In this document: positions 25,411 to 34,494 of the stretch, one piece after another
Position numbering within the stretch: position 1 is the stretch's first letter
Layout: each line of letters begins with the position of its first letter
Origin: CAWCXF01 sp963799455
GTDB lineage: Bacteria; Pseudomonadota; Alphaproteobacteria; Rhodobacterales; Rhodobacteraceae
Reading direction: 5' to 3'
Length of the DNA stretch: 64,000 nucleotides
Assembly (NCBI GenBank): GCA_963799455.1
Contig: CAWCXF010000005.1
Location: 186,001-250,000, forward strand
Program-made: the position numbers and the translations under genes
The notes under the pieces: model-generated
What the model was told of the DNA's origin: nothing
Seen by the model: the letters and a program-made list of their open reading frames with translations, nothing else
Database searches by the model: none

Positions 25411-27114
25411 TCAATCCTTGCCAGGGGCGTCCTGGACGACCACCACATGGGGGTCGCCCGGCCGGCCTGAGGGCGCCTTGGGGCCCGCGACCCTCCCGGC
25501 CCAGGACGACACCGAGGATCGGGAGGGGGCGTCGCCCGCGGCGCTGCCTGGAGCGCCGCTCGAAGCACCGTCCTGGGTGGCGGTGCCATCCGCCAAGGCG
25601 GCCGAAGCGCTGCCCGAGGCGTCGGAGGGGTCGGCGCCGTCGGACGGCGCCGCCCTCTCCACCTCGGCGGGAGGGCTCGCAGCAGCCGAGCCGGCCGCCG
25701 AGGCAGGGCCGCGCGCGGCGGCCGGATCGCTCGCGGCGGCGGGGTCGCCGGCCAGGAGCGGCAGCATGCCGGTGCCCGGCATGTGCGTCTCGGCGTGCGG
25801 CGGCTCGGTCCAGGCGAGCGAGTCGAAGGCGCCGCAGTTCTCGCAGATCGGCGCCCAGTCGCCGTGGATGTTGTGACAGTTCGAGCACACCCACTGCGGC
25901 CCGCGCGGCGCGGTGACGGCACGCGCGAGCCAGGCGCGCACCACGGCGTCGGATGCCCCCTCGCCGCGCTCGATGGCGGCCATCAGCGTCAGCGAGCGCG
26001 CCGTGGGGTGCTCGGTGGCGAGATCGCCCAAGCTCCGGCGCGCGGCCGGGAAGTCCTCGGCCGCGAGCGCGAGCTCGGCGCGCAGCATCCGCGTCTCGGC
26101 GTCGTCGGGACGGACCTCGGTGAGCGCGCGGAAGCGCTTGATGCGGTTCTGCGGGGTCTCGTCGGGGCGGATGTCGGCGAAGGCCGCGGCGAGGTCGGGA
26201 TGTGGCTCCGCCTCCCAGGCGCGACGGATCGCGCGGGCGGCGAGCTTGTGCCTGCCCTGGGCGATGTGGGCGCGCGCGGCGGCGACCGCGGCGGGCACCA
26301 GATCCGGGCTGAGGCGGTTGGCCTCGATCGCGGCCGCGCGCGCCTCCTCCTCGGAGGCCTGCGAGCCCGGCCCGGTGGCCTCCGAGAGCGCGAGCACGGC
26401 GTCGCGCCTGCGGTGGACGTCGCGCGGCAGCGCACCCGCCTTCAGCTTGGCCTGGAGCGTGCGGCGCGCGGCGCCCCAGTCGCCGCGCTGGGTCTGGAGG
26501 CGCAGGAGCGTGTCATGGGTCTCGCCGTGGCGTGGGCGCAGCGCGTAGGCGCGCTCGGCGAGCTTGAGCGCGGTGTCGGTGTCGCCGGCGGCGAGACGCT
26601 GCTGCATCAGCCCGCGAACTCCGACGAAGCGGGTGCGCTCGTCGGTCAGCAGCTCGCGGTAGCACGCCTCGGCGCGGCGGCGGTCGCCGACCATCTCGGC
26701 GCCCTGCGCGGCGATGAGGTTGGTGAGCTCCGGCCGGTCGAGATAGCGCTGGGCGCGGGCGGCCTTGTCCATCGCCACGCGCCCCTCGCCCGCGGCGAGG
26801 GCCATCATGCCCTCGGCCAGCGCCTCGAAGCCCTTGCGCTGGCGGCCCCGCGAGAAGCGACGGCTGAGCGCGGTCTCGTCACCCTTCAGGAAGCGCCACA
26901 GCGCGCCGAGAAAGCCCAGGAGCTTCAGAAGAAGCCACACCGCCAGGATCAGCACGATCAGCGCGATCGCGGCCTGGAGCGGCCCGAGGTTGAGCTCGAC
27001 GGTGCCGAAGTCGAGCCGCAGGCCCCCCTCGGCCTCCATCAGATAGGACGCCCCGAGCGCCAGGGCGGCCACCGCGAGGACGAAGAGGATGACCTTGATC
27101 AGTGACCAGAGCAT
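25411..27114 (-). CDS. hemY: HemY-like membrane TPR protein
   Basis: 567 residues of the alpha/gammaproteobacterial HemY family, linked to tetrapyrrole genes but of unclear exact role. Two N-terminal membrane helices (residues 2-25 and 40-65) precede the HEMY_N region and TPR repeats (residues 130-400). Near residue 420 there is a rubredoxin-like zinc ribbon, CSNCHNIHGDWAPICENCG. The last 110 residues are Ala/Ser/Pro-rich and probably disordered. ATG at 27114 is the natural start; the frame stays open upstream only because of a 27-bp tandem repeat. Neighbours are mitofilin-like and hemD genes. Confidence 0.9.
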   Translation of the reverse strand: MLWSLIKVILFVLAVAALALGASYLMEAEGGLRLDFGTVELNLGPLQAAIALIVLILAVWLLLKLLGFLGALWRFLKGDETALSRRFSRGRQRKGFEALAEGMMALAAGEGRVAMDKAARAQRYLDRPELTNLIAAQGAEMVGDRRRAEACYRELLTDERTRFVGVRGLMQQRLAAGDTDTALKLAERAYALRPRHGETHDTLLRLQTQRGDWGAARRTLQAKLKAGALPRDVHRRRDAVLALSEATGPGSQASEEEARAAAIEANRLSPDLVPAAVAAARAHIAQGRHKLAARAIRRAWEAEPHPDLAAAFADIRPDETPQNRIKRFRALTEVRPDDAETRMLRAELALAAEDFPAARRSLGDLATEHPTARSLTLMAAIERGEGASDAVVRAWLARAVTAPRGPQWVCSNCHNIHGDWAPICENCGAFDSLAWTEPPHAETHMPGTGMLPLLAGDPAAASDPAAARGPASAAGSAAASPPAEVERAAPSDGADPSDASGSASAALADGTATQDGASSGAPGSAAGDAPSRSSVSSWAGRVAGPKAPSGRPGDPHVVVVQDAPGKD

Positions 27115-27133
27115 GAAAGCGTCCTCATGGGGC

Positions 27134-27295
27134 GTCGCGCCGAGGGGCGCGCAACGGCAGGTCGCGCCGAGGGGCGCGCAACGGCAGGTCGCGCCGAGGG
27201 GCGCGCAACGGCAGGTCGCGCCGAGGGGCGCGCAACGGCAGGTCGCGCCGAGGGGCGCGCAACGGCAGGTCGCGCCGAGGGGCGCGCATGGCAAG
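27134..27295. repeat. 27-bp tandem repeat upstream of hemY
   Basis: Five perfect copies of a 27-bp unit (27134-27268) and a sixth degenerate one (27269-27295), followed by further decayed copies to about 27345. Each unit holds a small inverted repeat, GCGCCGAGGGGCGC. There are no unique spacers, so it is a minisatellite, not CRISPR. It lies 20 bp upstream of the hemY start, in its leader. Confidence 0.93.
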
Positions 27296-27550
27296 TGGCG
27301 CCGAGGGGCGCGGCGACAGGTGGCGCGAGGCGCGCATCGGCGGATCGCGCCGGGGGCGTGGGCAGGCCGCGCCGGGAGGCCCGGGACGGCGAGGCGCGCC
27401 GCGACGGGCGCATCGCCGCGGATCGCGGCGGCGCTGCGGAGGCGCGAGCGAGCCTCGGCCGGCCCATCCCCCCCTGAGCGACGCGCCGGATCGAGGGCAC
27501 GAGCCTCGGGGACGGGGACGGGGACGGGGGCGCGACGCCCGACCGAGCGA

Positions 27551-28966
27551 TCATCCGCCCTCCAGCCGGTCGGCGAGCGAGGCGGCGGCGCCCTCGACGA
27601 TCACCCGGTCCTTCGCGCTGGCGATCCACGGCTCGAAGGGGGCTCGCGCGGGCTCTGGCAGGGCCTCCAGCTCGGCCAGCGCCGCCTCGATGTCGCCGCG
27701 CCCGAGCGCGTCCTCGGCGCGCGAGAGCACCGCGTCGGCGTCCGAGCCCTCGCGCGCCCCGAGCGAGCGCACGCCGAGGTTGCGGCGGACGAAGCTCTCG
27801 ACCCGGCCCGCATCCTCGCCGGCCGGCGCGGCCAGGAGCGCCTCGCGCGAGAGCGGCGCGAACTCCTCCCTGAGCGCGGCGAGGGTGGGCACGCCGGTGG
27901 CCGCCTCGTTGAGCAGGGTCGCGGGGACGGGCGCGTCGACGGCGCCCAGCAGATCGGTCAGCGCCGACTGGTAAGGGGCGCCGGCGTCGATCTGGGCGCG
28001 CATCCGCGCCAGCGCCGCCTCGGCGCGGGCGGCGTTGGCCTCGGCGTCGGCCTGGGCGCGGGCGCGCGCCACCTCCGCCTCGACCGCCGACTCGCGCCGA
28101 TCGACCCGCGCGCCCACGGCCTCGACCTCGCCCCGCAGCGCGTCGATGTCGCCCGACAGGCCGCCGCGGGCCTGCTCGGCCTCCTGACGCAGCGTCGCCA
28201 GATCGTTCGACAGCGCGTCGCGCGCCGCTCGCGCCTCCTGGCGCAGCGCGTCGATGTCGTCCGACATCCCGCTCTGGCCGTCCTCGGCATCCTGGCGCAG
28301 CGTCGCCACGTCGCTCGCCAAGGCGTCGCGCGCCCCCTGGGCCTCCCGGCGCAAGGCATCGACCTCGCCCGACAGCGCCTCGCGGTTCGCCTGGGCCTCC
28401 TGGCGCAGGGTGCCGACCTCGCCCGACAGCGCGTCGAGCCGCCCCGGCAGGTCCGCCAGACCGGTGAGCCGGGCGTCGAGGGCGGCGAGATCCTCCGACA
28501 GCTGCGTCAGCCTCGCGTCCTGCGCCGACAGCGCCGAGCGCAGCGGGGTGAGCGCGGCGGGCGCCACGGCCTCGCCGCCCTCGGGGAACGCGGCGGCGAG
28601 CGCGTCCACGCGCGCAGCGAGGTCGGCGAGGCGCTGCTCCAGCCCGCCGACCCGCGCGTCCGCGTCCCGGGCGCCCGTCTCGGTCCCGGCGAGGCGGGCG
28701 TCGAGCGCGTCGAGCCGCGCCGCCAGATCGTCGGTCGCGGAGCCGTCGCCGAGCGCGTCGAGCCGCGCGCCGAGGCCGGTCGAGCCCGCCTCGATCCCGC
28801 CCAGCCGCGCGTCGAGCCGCGCCTCGAGGTCCGCCACGGCCCGCTCGGCCTCGGTCCGGACGACCGCGAAGTCCTCGGCCTCCCGACCCGCGCCCTCGCG
28901 CTCGAACCACCACAGCACGCCGTAGGCCACGGCGCCCGCGGCCAGCAGGCTGAGGAGGAACGTCAC
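27551..28966 (-). CDS. Mitofilin/Mic60-like inner-membrane coiled-coil protein
   Basis: 471 residues. One N-terminal membrane helix (FLLSLLAAGAVAYGVLWW), then about 280 residues of heptad-rich coiled coil with many LDARL and EALRREAQ repeats, then a compact C-terminal domain (residues 320-470) typical of the COG4223/mitofilin family. Alphaproteobacterial relatives are Mic60 orthologues that shape inner membranes and sit between hemY and hemD as here. The start GTG at 28966 overlaps the stop of the upstream Pro-rich ORF (GTGA), which probably encodes the missing N-terminal segment (see that entry). Confidence 0.8.
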   Translation of the reverse strand: MTFLLSLLAAGAVAYGVLWWFEREGAGREAEDFAVVRTEAERAVADLEARLDARLGGIEAGSTGLGARLDALGDGSATDDLAARLDALDARLAGTETGARDADARVGGLEQRLADLAARVDALAAAFPEGGEAVAPAALTPLRSALSAQDARLTQLSEDLAALDARLTGLADLPGRLDALSGEVGTLRQEAQANREALSGEVDALRREAQGARDALASDVATLRQDAEDGQSGMSDDIDALRQEARAARDALSNDLATLRQEAEQARGGLSGDIDALRGEVEAVGARVDRRESAVEAEVARARAQADAEANAARAEAALARMRAQIDAGAPYQSALTDLLGAVDAPVPATLLNEAATGVPTLAALREEFAPLSREALLAAPAGEDAGRVESFVRRNLGVRSLGAREGSDADAVLSRAEDALGRGDIEAALAELEALPEPARAPFEPWIASAKDRVIVEGAAASLADRLEGG

Positions 28967-29769
28967 GACGCCCCCGCCCCTCCCTCCGCCACCGCCCCGC
29001 GCGACAGGGGCAGGGGCGGGGGAGGGGCGGCGGGGCCGGCCGCGGGAGGATCATGGCGGGCGCTCCGGGCGGCCGCGCCCTCCGGGGCCGTCCTCGTGTC
29101 GGTCCCCGCGGGCCGGTCCTCGGAGCGGCCGGGGCGCGCGGCGACGGGCGCCGCGTCGGGCTCGGCGGGGTCGGGCTCGGCGGGGTAGGGCGCGGCGGGG
29201 TCGGGCGCCGCTTCCGGCGCCGCGCCCGAGGAGCGGTCGCCTGCGAGCCCGGCGCCGAGCGCATCCGCGTCGGGCTCGGCGCGCGCGTCGTCGCCCGCGG
29301 CCTCGGCCTCGATGGCGGGCGCTTCGGGCGAGGGGCGCTGCGCGGCCGGCGATGCGGCCGAGGGCGGCATCAGGGGATCGCCGCCATCCGTCGCCATGCC
29401 GTCCGGATCGACGCCGACGGAGGGGGGCCGCGCGCCGGCATCGCCCGGGCCGCGGCCGGCGGACGAGCCCATGCCCACCGGCGGGACGAGGCCGATGGGC
29501 GCCGCGAGGTCAGACCCCCGACGCCCGCCCCCGGGCCCCAGCGACCCGATCCCCATCGGCGGGCGGGCGCCCGACGCCTCGGGGCCCGCCGCCGGGGACC
29601 GGGGCGGGTCGGCGTCGAGCGGATCGGCCGAGGGCGGTCCCGAACTCCCGTCCGGCCCGATCCCGTCAGGCCCACGGCTCGGCCCTCCGGCGACGCCGGA
29701 CCCGGACGCGTCCCGCCCGGAGCCGTCGTCCTCGTCCCCGTCCCGCCCGGGGACATCCTGCTCGGCCAT
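28963..29769 (-). CDS. Pro/Gly/Ala-rich ORF, likely split N-terminus of mitofilin
   Basis: 268 residues of low-complexity Pro/Gly/Ala/Asp sequence from MAEQDV to a stop four bases into the mitofilin gene. In relatives a Pro-rich cytoplasmic segment precedes the membrane helix of the same polypeptide. Here the mitofilin frame, read upstream, gives RGGGGGRGGGVVTFLL, the usual Gly/Arg lead-in, before hitting a TGA at about 29050. So a one-base shift in the G-runs near 28970-29000 would join the two. It may be a sequencing error, a real split with translational coupling, or frameshifting. No domain is recognised in the ORF itself. Confidence 0.5.
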   Translation of the reverse strand: MAEQDVPGRDGDEDDGSGRDASGSGVAGGPSRGPDGIGPDGSSGPPSADPLDADPPRSPAAGPEASGARPPMGIGSLGPGGGRRGSDLAAPIGLVPPVGMGSSAGRGPGDAGARPPSVGVDPDGMATDGGDPLMPPSAASPAAQRPSPEAPAIEAEAAGDDARAEPDADALGAGLAGDRSSGAAPEAAPDPAAPYPAEPDPAEPDAAPVAARPGRSEDRPAGTDTRTAPEGAAARSARHDPPAAGPAAPPPPLPLSRGAVAEGGAGAS

Positions 29770-29821
29770 CCACGCCACTCCACCGCGATCCGACAACACC
29801 TAGCCCGCCGCCTCGCCCGCC

Positions 29822-30640
29822 TCAACCCGGCGCGGCCTCACTCGGGTCGCCGCCGCCGCGGCGCGGTCTTGGGCCGCCGCCGCAGCGGCGCAGCAGGGCG
29901 GCCACGACCCGGATCATCGCCTTCGCGTCGGGCCGCCCGCAGACCGTCACCCAGGCGCCGGGCAGATCCAGCGCCCGGGCGACCGCTGGGCTCAGCGCGA
30001 CCGCATGGATCGCGGCGCCGGACGTCACGCCCGCGACGGCCCGCACGTCCGCCGCGGCGCGCGACAGCGGCGCGGCCGCGCGCGGCGAGAACACCGGGGC
30101 GATCACGGGGGCGCCGAGCGTCCCGGCGAGGGCGGCCCGCGCCCGCGTCCCGGGCTCCAGCGCCTCCTGGCGGTAGATCACGGCCTCGGTCGCGTCATGC
30201 CCCGCCGCGCGCAGCCGCGCCGCCACATCGCCCCGCGCGTGCTCGCCGCGCAGGTGCAGGAGCGGCGCCCGAGGCCCCTCGGCCGTGATCCATGCCACGA
30301 GCGCGTCGGCGGTGCCCGCGAGGCGCCCGGCGCCAGGCACCGGCGCCAGCCCCGCCTCGCGCGCCGCGTCGGCCGTGGCCTCGCCGACGCACCAGGCGCG
30401 GCGGCCGAGCAGCGCGCCCCGCGGCAGGCCCGAGGCCACGAGCGCGCGCACGGCGTTGCGCGAGGTCAGGATCAGCTCGGCCCCCTCGGGCAGGGCGGGC
30501 GCGGCCAGCGGCACGATCCGCGCGAAGGGCGCCAGCACGGCGCGCCATGGCCCCGGCGCGGCGCGGCGCAGCGCCGCGGCGAAGGCCGCCCCGTCCGGCT
30601 CGGGCCGCGTGATCAGCACCACGGGCCGATCGGGCGGCAC
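29822..30640 (-). CDS. hemD: Uroporphyrinogen-III synthase
   Basis: About 272 residues. HemD closes and isomerises the tetrapyrrole ring; its product feeds both heme and corrin synthesis. Recognisable parts are VLITRPEPDGAAFAAALRR at the N-terminus, AELILTSRNAVRAL, AWCVGEATADAAREAG, and VFSPRAAAPLSRA. The start is placed at a GTG (30640) before PPDRPVVLITRP; there is no clear ribosome site, so it is tentative. The C-terminus has a Gly/Arg tail of about 20 residues. hemC is not in the window. tsaD lies divergently about 300 bp away. Confidence 0.85.
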   Translation of the reverse strand: MPPDRPVVLITRPEPDGAAFAAALRRAAPGPWRAVLAPFARIVPLAAPALPEGAELILTSRNAVRALVASGLPRGALLGRRAWCVGEATADAAREAGLAPVPGAGRLAGTADALVAWITAEGPRAPLLHLRGEHARGDVAARLRAAGHDATEAVIYRQEALEPGTRARAALAGTLGAPVIAPVFSPRAAAPLSRAAADVRAVAGVTSGAAIHAVALSPAVARALDLPGAWVTVCGRPDAKAMIRVVAALLRRCGGGPRPRRGGGDPSEAAPG

Positions 30641-30946
30641 GGGGCCGGGCGGCGCGCCCGCGCGCGCGCCGCCTCCGGCGCCCGGCGCCTCTCCTTCGGA
30701 CGCATCCTCGTCGGCCGCCACCGCTCGCCTCCCACGCTCCGATCCGGCCGTCCTTCGGCCCCGGGGCGGCGCATGGACCGCCGCACCGGCGGCTCCGCGC
30801 TGCGGCCTCCGCCCGACTCCGCCCGACGTGGACCGCGCCCCGCCCGCCCGCAGGCGAGCCGATCCCGGGGCGGGGGCATGCGGGGGGCGCCCGCGCGCCC
30901 CGCCCGCCCCGTTGCCCGACCTCGGCCGCGCTGCTACCTGCCCCGG

Positions 30947-32194
30947 ATGGGGCATTCGGCAACACCGGCGACCGGGATGGACACGGGCGGCGCGGTCATC
31001 GTCCTCGGCCTGGAGTCGAGCTGCGACGACACCGCCGCCGCGGTCGTCCGTCTCGCGGATGCCACAGGGCCGGTCGAGCTCATGGCGTCGGGGTCCACCC
31101 CTCTCGCTGACTCGACGCGGACGCCGCCCCTGACCGGCCCCCCGAGGGGCACCGTGGACGCGCCGCATGGCGCGGCCGGAGCCCGGCCCGAGATCCTCTC
31201 CGACGTCACGGCCTCCCAGGACGCGCTCCACGCGGCCTTCGGCGGCGTCGTGCCCGAGATCGCCGCGCGCGCCCATGCCGAGCGGCTCGACATCGTGACC
31301 GAGGCCGCGCTGGCCGAGGCCGGCGTGACGCTGCGCGCGATCGACGCGGTGGCCGTCACCGCCGGCCCGGGGCTCCTCGGCGGCGTGGTCGCGGGCGTGG
31401 CCTTCGCCAAGGGGCTCGCCGCCGGCGCGGGGCTGCCCCTGATCGGCGTCAACCACCTCGCGGGCCACGCGCTCACGCCGCGGCTGACCCACGGGCTCGC
31501 CTTCCCCTACCTCGTGCTCCTGGTCTCGGGAGGCCACTGCCAGCTGCTGATCGCGCGCGGGCGCGACCGCTACGAGAGGCTCGGCGGCACCATCGACGAC
31601 GCGCCCGGCGAGGCCTTCGACAAGGTCGCCCGCGCGCTCGCCCTGCCGCAGCCCGGAGGCCCCTCCGTCGAGCGCGAGGCGACCCGCGGCGACCCGGAGC
31701 GCTTCGCGCTGCCGCGCCCGCTGATGGGCCGGCCGGGCTGCGACATGAGCTTCTCGGGCCTCAAGACGGCGGTGCTGCGCGCGCGCGACGCGGCGCTCGT
31801 GGCCGGCGCCCTGCCCGCGCGCGCCCGCGCCGACCTCTGCGCCGGCTTCCAGGCGGCGGTGCGCGACGTGCTGGCCGAGCGCGCCGCGCGCGCGCTCGAC
31901 CGCTACCTGGGCGAGGCGCCCGAGGCCCCGGCGCTGGCCGTCGCCGGCGGGGTGGCGGCCAACGGCGCGATCCGCGCGGCGCTCCGGGATCTGTGCGCCG
32001 AGCGCGGCGTGGCCTTCGTCGCCCCTCCCCTGCGGCTCTGCACCGACAACGCCGCGATGATCGCCTGGGCCGGGATCGAGGCCCATCTCGCGGGCCACCG
32101 CGACGGGCTCGACCTCGCCGCCCGCCCGCGCTGGCCGCTCGACGCGGTCGCCGCGCCGATGCTGGGCTCGGGCCGCAAGGGCGCCAAGGCTTGA
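30947..32194 (+). CDS. tsaD: tRNA N6-threonylcarbamoyladenosine synthase subunit TsaD
   Basis: 415 residues from ATG 30947 (or 405 from ATG 30977). TsaD transfers the threonylcarbamoyl group to A37 of ANN-decoding tRNAs. Family motifs: VLGLESSCDDTAAAVV, the metal-binding NHLAGHALTPRL, LVSGGHCQL, DDAPGEAFDKVAR and the final CTDNAAMIAWAG. Between the first motif and EILSDVTASQ there is an extra segment of about 40 residues rich in Thr/Pro/Gly that most TsaD proteins lack. Divergent from hemD, as in other Rhodobacterales. Confidence 0.94.
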   Translation: MGHSATPATGMDTGGAVIVLGLESSCDDTAAAVVRLADATGPVELMASGSTPLADSTRTPPLTGPPRGTVDAPHGAAGARPEILSDVTASQDALHAAFGGVVPEIAARAHAERLDIVTEAALAEAGVTLRAIDAVAVTAGPGLLGGVVAGVAFAKGLAAGAGLPLIGVNHLAGHALTPRLTHGLAFPYLVLLVSGGHCQLLIARGRDRYERLGGTIDDAPGEAFDKVARALALPQPGGPSVEREATRGDPERFALPRPLMGRPGCDMSFSGLKTAVLRARDAALVAGALPARARADLCAGFQAAVRDVLAERAARALDRYLGEAPEAPALAVAGGVAANGAIRAALRDLCAERGVAFVAPPLRLCTDNAAMIAWAGIEAHLAGHRDGLDLAARPRWPLDAVAAPMLGSGRKGAKA

Positions 32195-32196
32195 CC

Positions 32197-32250
32197 GGAA
32201 CGCCGGCGCGATCCGGAACGCCGGCGCGATCCGGAACGCCGGCGCGATCC
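32197..32250. repeat. 18-bp tandem repeat, three copies
   Basis: GGAACGCCGGCGCGATCC repeated three times exactly (32197, 32215, 32233), then a decayed copy. It begins two bases after the tsaD stop. GCCGGC gives each unit a small palindrome. Possibly a slippage product; could act in transcript ending. Confidence 0.88.
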
Positions 32251-32439
32251 GGGCCGCCGGCGCGAAGCCGGACGCGAACCGGATCGAGGAGCGCCTTCCA
32301 CCTCGCCTCCGGACCCGCCGTCCGCGCCCGGACCCGCCGTCCGCGCTCGGACCCGCGGTCCGCGCTCGGACCTGGTCCGGGTGCGGCGGCGGCTCGACGC
32401 CCTCGTCGAAGCGATCCCAGCCCTCGCCACCGAACGGGC

Positions 32440-32670
32440 CCACGCCGAGCGGGCGCGGCACGTGCGGGGCGTCGGCCATCACCTGGTCGTCGGCGATGCA
32501 CCCGGCGTCGCCCATCCGGCGGAAGCCGGGCGCGAAGACGCGGCCAGGCCCTCGATGTCGCGGTCGTCGAGCCCGTCCACCATCGCCGAGACCACGGCCC
32601 GCGTCTCCTCGGTGTGCGAGAGGTCGGGGCCCTCGGCGAGCGCCGCCTGCTCGGGCCTCGACCCCTTCAT
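32440..32670 (-). pseudogene. Remnant of an ester cyclase/SnoaL-like gene
   Basis: From ATG 32670 (GGAGG eight bases upstream) the frame gives MKGSRPEQ, then HTEETRAVVSAMVDGLDDRD and IEGL. At about 32547 the reading must shift one base to continue as FAPGFRRMGDAGC, the strand typical of ester cyclases (SnoaL fold). After that similarity fades. So the gene is frameshifted and probably truncated. Assignment rests on a short stretch and is tentative. Confidence 0.4.
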
Positions 32671-32835
32671 CGCGCCATCCTCCTCGCCGCACCCCTCGCC
32701 CCCGAGCCCGCCCGAGGCACGCCGCGCTTGCGCCGAGCGGGCGTCGCGGCGAGAGAGGGCGACGATCGGGCCGGGTGCCCTGCGAGGCGCTCGCAGGCGC
32801 GCATGGTCGGGGCCGGCTGGCAAGGGAGGGCGGGG

Positions 32836-33817
32836 ATGGACGGGGCGGGGCGCGAGAGGCCCCCGGCGGGGATGATCGCCGTGATCGGCGCCGGCGCCTT
32901 CGGCACGGCGCTCGCGGTGGCGCTCGCGCGCGCGGGGCGCGCGGTGGCGCTGGTGGCGCGCGACGGGGGCGCGGCCGAGGCGATGGCGCGCAGCCGCCGC
33001 GCGCTGCGCCTGCCGGGCGCCATGCTGCCCGAGGGCGTCGTCCCCACCGCCGAGGCGCCGCGCGGGGCCGAGGCGGTCCTGCTTGCCGTCCCGGCCCAGG
33101 CGCTGGGCGATCTGCTGCGCTCGGGGTCCGTCCCCGACGCCCCGCTCGTCGCCTGCTGCAAGGGCATCGACCTGGCGACCCTGACCGGCCCTGCGGGCGT
33201 GATCGAGGCCGAGCGCCCCGGCGCCACGGCGGCCGTGCTCACCGGCCCCTCCTTCGCCGCCGACATCGCCCGCGGCCTGCCGACCGCGCTGACGCTGGCC
33301 TGCGCCGACGCTGATGCGGCCGGGCGGCTCCAGCGGCTGCTGTCCACCGAGACTCTCAGGCTCTACACCACCGAGGACGTGATGGGCGCCCAGATCGGCG
33401 GCGCGCTCAAGAACGTCACCGCCATCGCCTGCGGCGCCGCGATCGGCGCGGGGCTCGGGCCCAGCGCGCGCGCGGCGCTGTTGACGCGCGGCCACGCCGA
33501 GACGGTGCGGCTCGCCGTGGCGCTCGGCGCGCGGCCCGACACTCTCGCGGGGCTCTCGGGCCTCGGCGACCTCGCGCTCACCTGCACCTCGGAGATGTCG
33601 CGCAACTACCGCCACGGCCTGGCGCTGGGGCGCGGCGAGACGCCCGAGGGCGTGACGACCGAGGGCGTCGCCACCGCGCGCGCGGCCTCGGATTCTGGCG
33701 CGCTCGGGTGGGCTGGAGATGCCGGTGGCCGACGCCGTGGCCGAGATCACCGAGGGGCGCCTGAGCGTGCTGGACGCCGCGCGCCGGCTGCTGGCGCGCC
33801 CCCTGACGACGGAGTGA
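32836..33817 (+). pseudogene. gpsA: Glycerol-3-phosphate dehydrogenase GpsA, frameshifted near 3' end
   Basis: GpsA makes sn-glycerol 3-phosphate for phospholipids. Start ATG 32836 has GGAGGG upstream. Motifs present: VIGAGAFGTALAVALA (NAD-binding), LTGPSFAADIARGLPTA, GGALKNVTAIACGA with the catalytic Lys, and GLSGLGDLALTCTS. After ATARAASD (codon about 286) an extra T at 33693/33694 shifts the frame; removing it restores LARSGGLEMPVADAVAEI and EGRLSVLDAARRLLARPL to the TGA at 33815, for a normal 326-residue protein. As gpsA is usually essential, a consensus error is as likely as a real mutation. Confidence 0.88.
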
Positions 33818-33821
33818 GCGG

Positions 33822-34238
33822 ATGGCCTACTGGCTCTTCAAGTCCGAGCCCTCGGCCTGGTCCTGGGACGACCAGGTCGCGCGCGGGTCCGAGGGCGAGC
33901 CCTGGGACGGCGTGCGCTCGCACCAGGCGGCGGGCAACATGCGCCGGATGAAGGCGGGCGAGCGCGGCTTCTTCTACCACTCCCAGACCGAGCGCGCCGT
34001 GGTCGGCGTCGTCGAGGTGATCGCGCAAGCCCAGCCCGACCCCACCGACGACACCGGCCGCTGGGACTGCGTGCGGCTCCGCGCCGTCGAGCCCCTGCGC
34101 CTCCCGGTGACGCTCTCGGAGATCAAGGCGCGGCCCGAGCTGGCGGGCATGGCGCTCGTGCGCCAGTCGCGGCTGTCGGTGTCTGAGGTGAGCGAGGCGG
34201 AGTGGCGCGTGATCCGGGAGATGGGCGGGCTGGGGTGA
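33822..34238 (+). CDS. EVE-domain (PUA-like) protein
   Basis: 138 residues, single EVE domain: MAYWLFKSEPSAWSWDDQ at the start, WDGVRSHQAAGNMRRMKAGERGFFYHS in the middle and ALVRQSRLSVSEVSEAEW near the end. EVE domains are thought to read modified bases; the thymocyte nuclear protein 1 branch is the closest. Intact. It starts 4 bp after the gpsA stop, the conserved gpsA-EVE arrangement, though a YciI gene often found between them is absent. Confidence 0.93.
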   Translation: MAYWLFKSEPSAWSWDDQVARGSEGEPWDGVRSHQAAGNMRRMKAGERGFFYHSQTERAVVGVVEVIAQAQPDPTDDTGRWDCVRLRAVEPLRLPVTLSEIKARPELAGMALVRQSRLSVSEVSEAEWRVIREMGGLG

Positions 34239-34494
34239 GGGCGCGGGGCGGACGCCGGACGCGAGGCCAAGTCGAAGACCGTCGGCGCGGCTCGCCGAGG
34301 CGGGCAGAGTCGCCCGCGGACCGACGATCCCGGCACACAGAGCGGAGCCGACAGTGGCCAGGCCGCCACTCGTCGCACCGCGCAGCAACAGCAGCAATGC
34401 GGACGGAGCTGCCGTTCGCTCAAGGGTCACGGGTTCGAGCGAGCCTGAGCGGCGGTTTCATCGATGGCGTGGGTTTCCTCCGATCCGCCCGCGC

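Noticed and set aside
27134..27295. CRISPR array
   Set aside because: Repeats are directly adjacent without spacers and no cas genes are near.
34410..34460. tRNA-like fragment (GGGTTCGAGC)
   Set aside because: The bases around the T-loop-like sequence do not pair into a T stem and there is no acceptor or anticodon arm.
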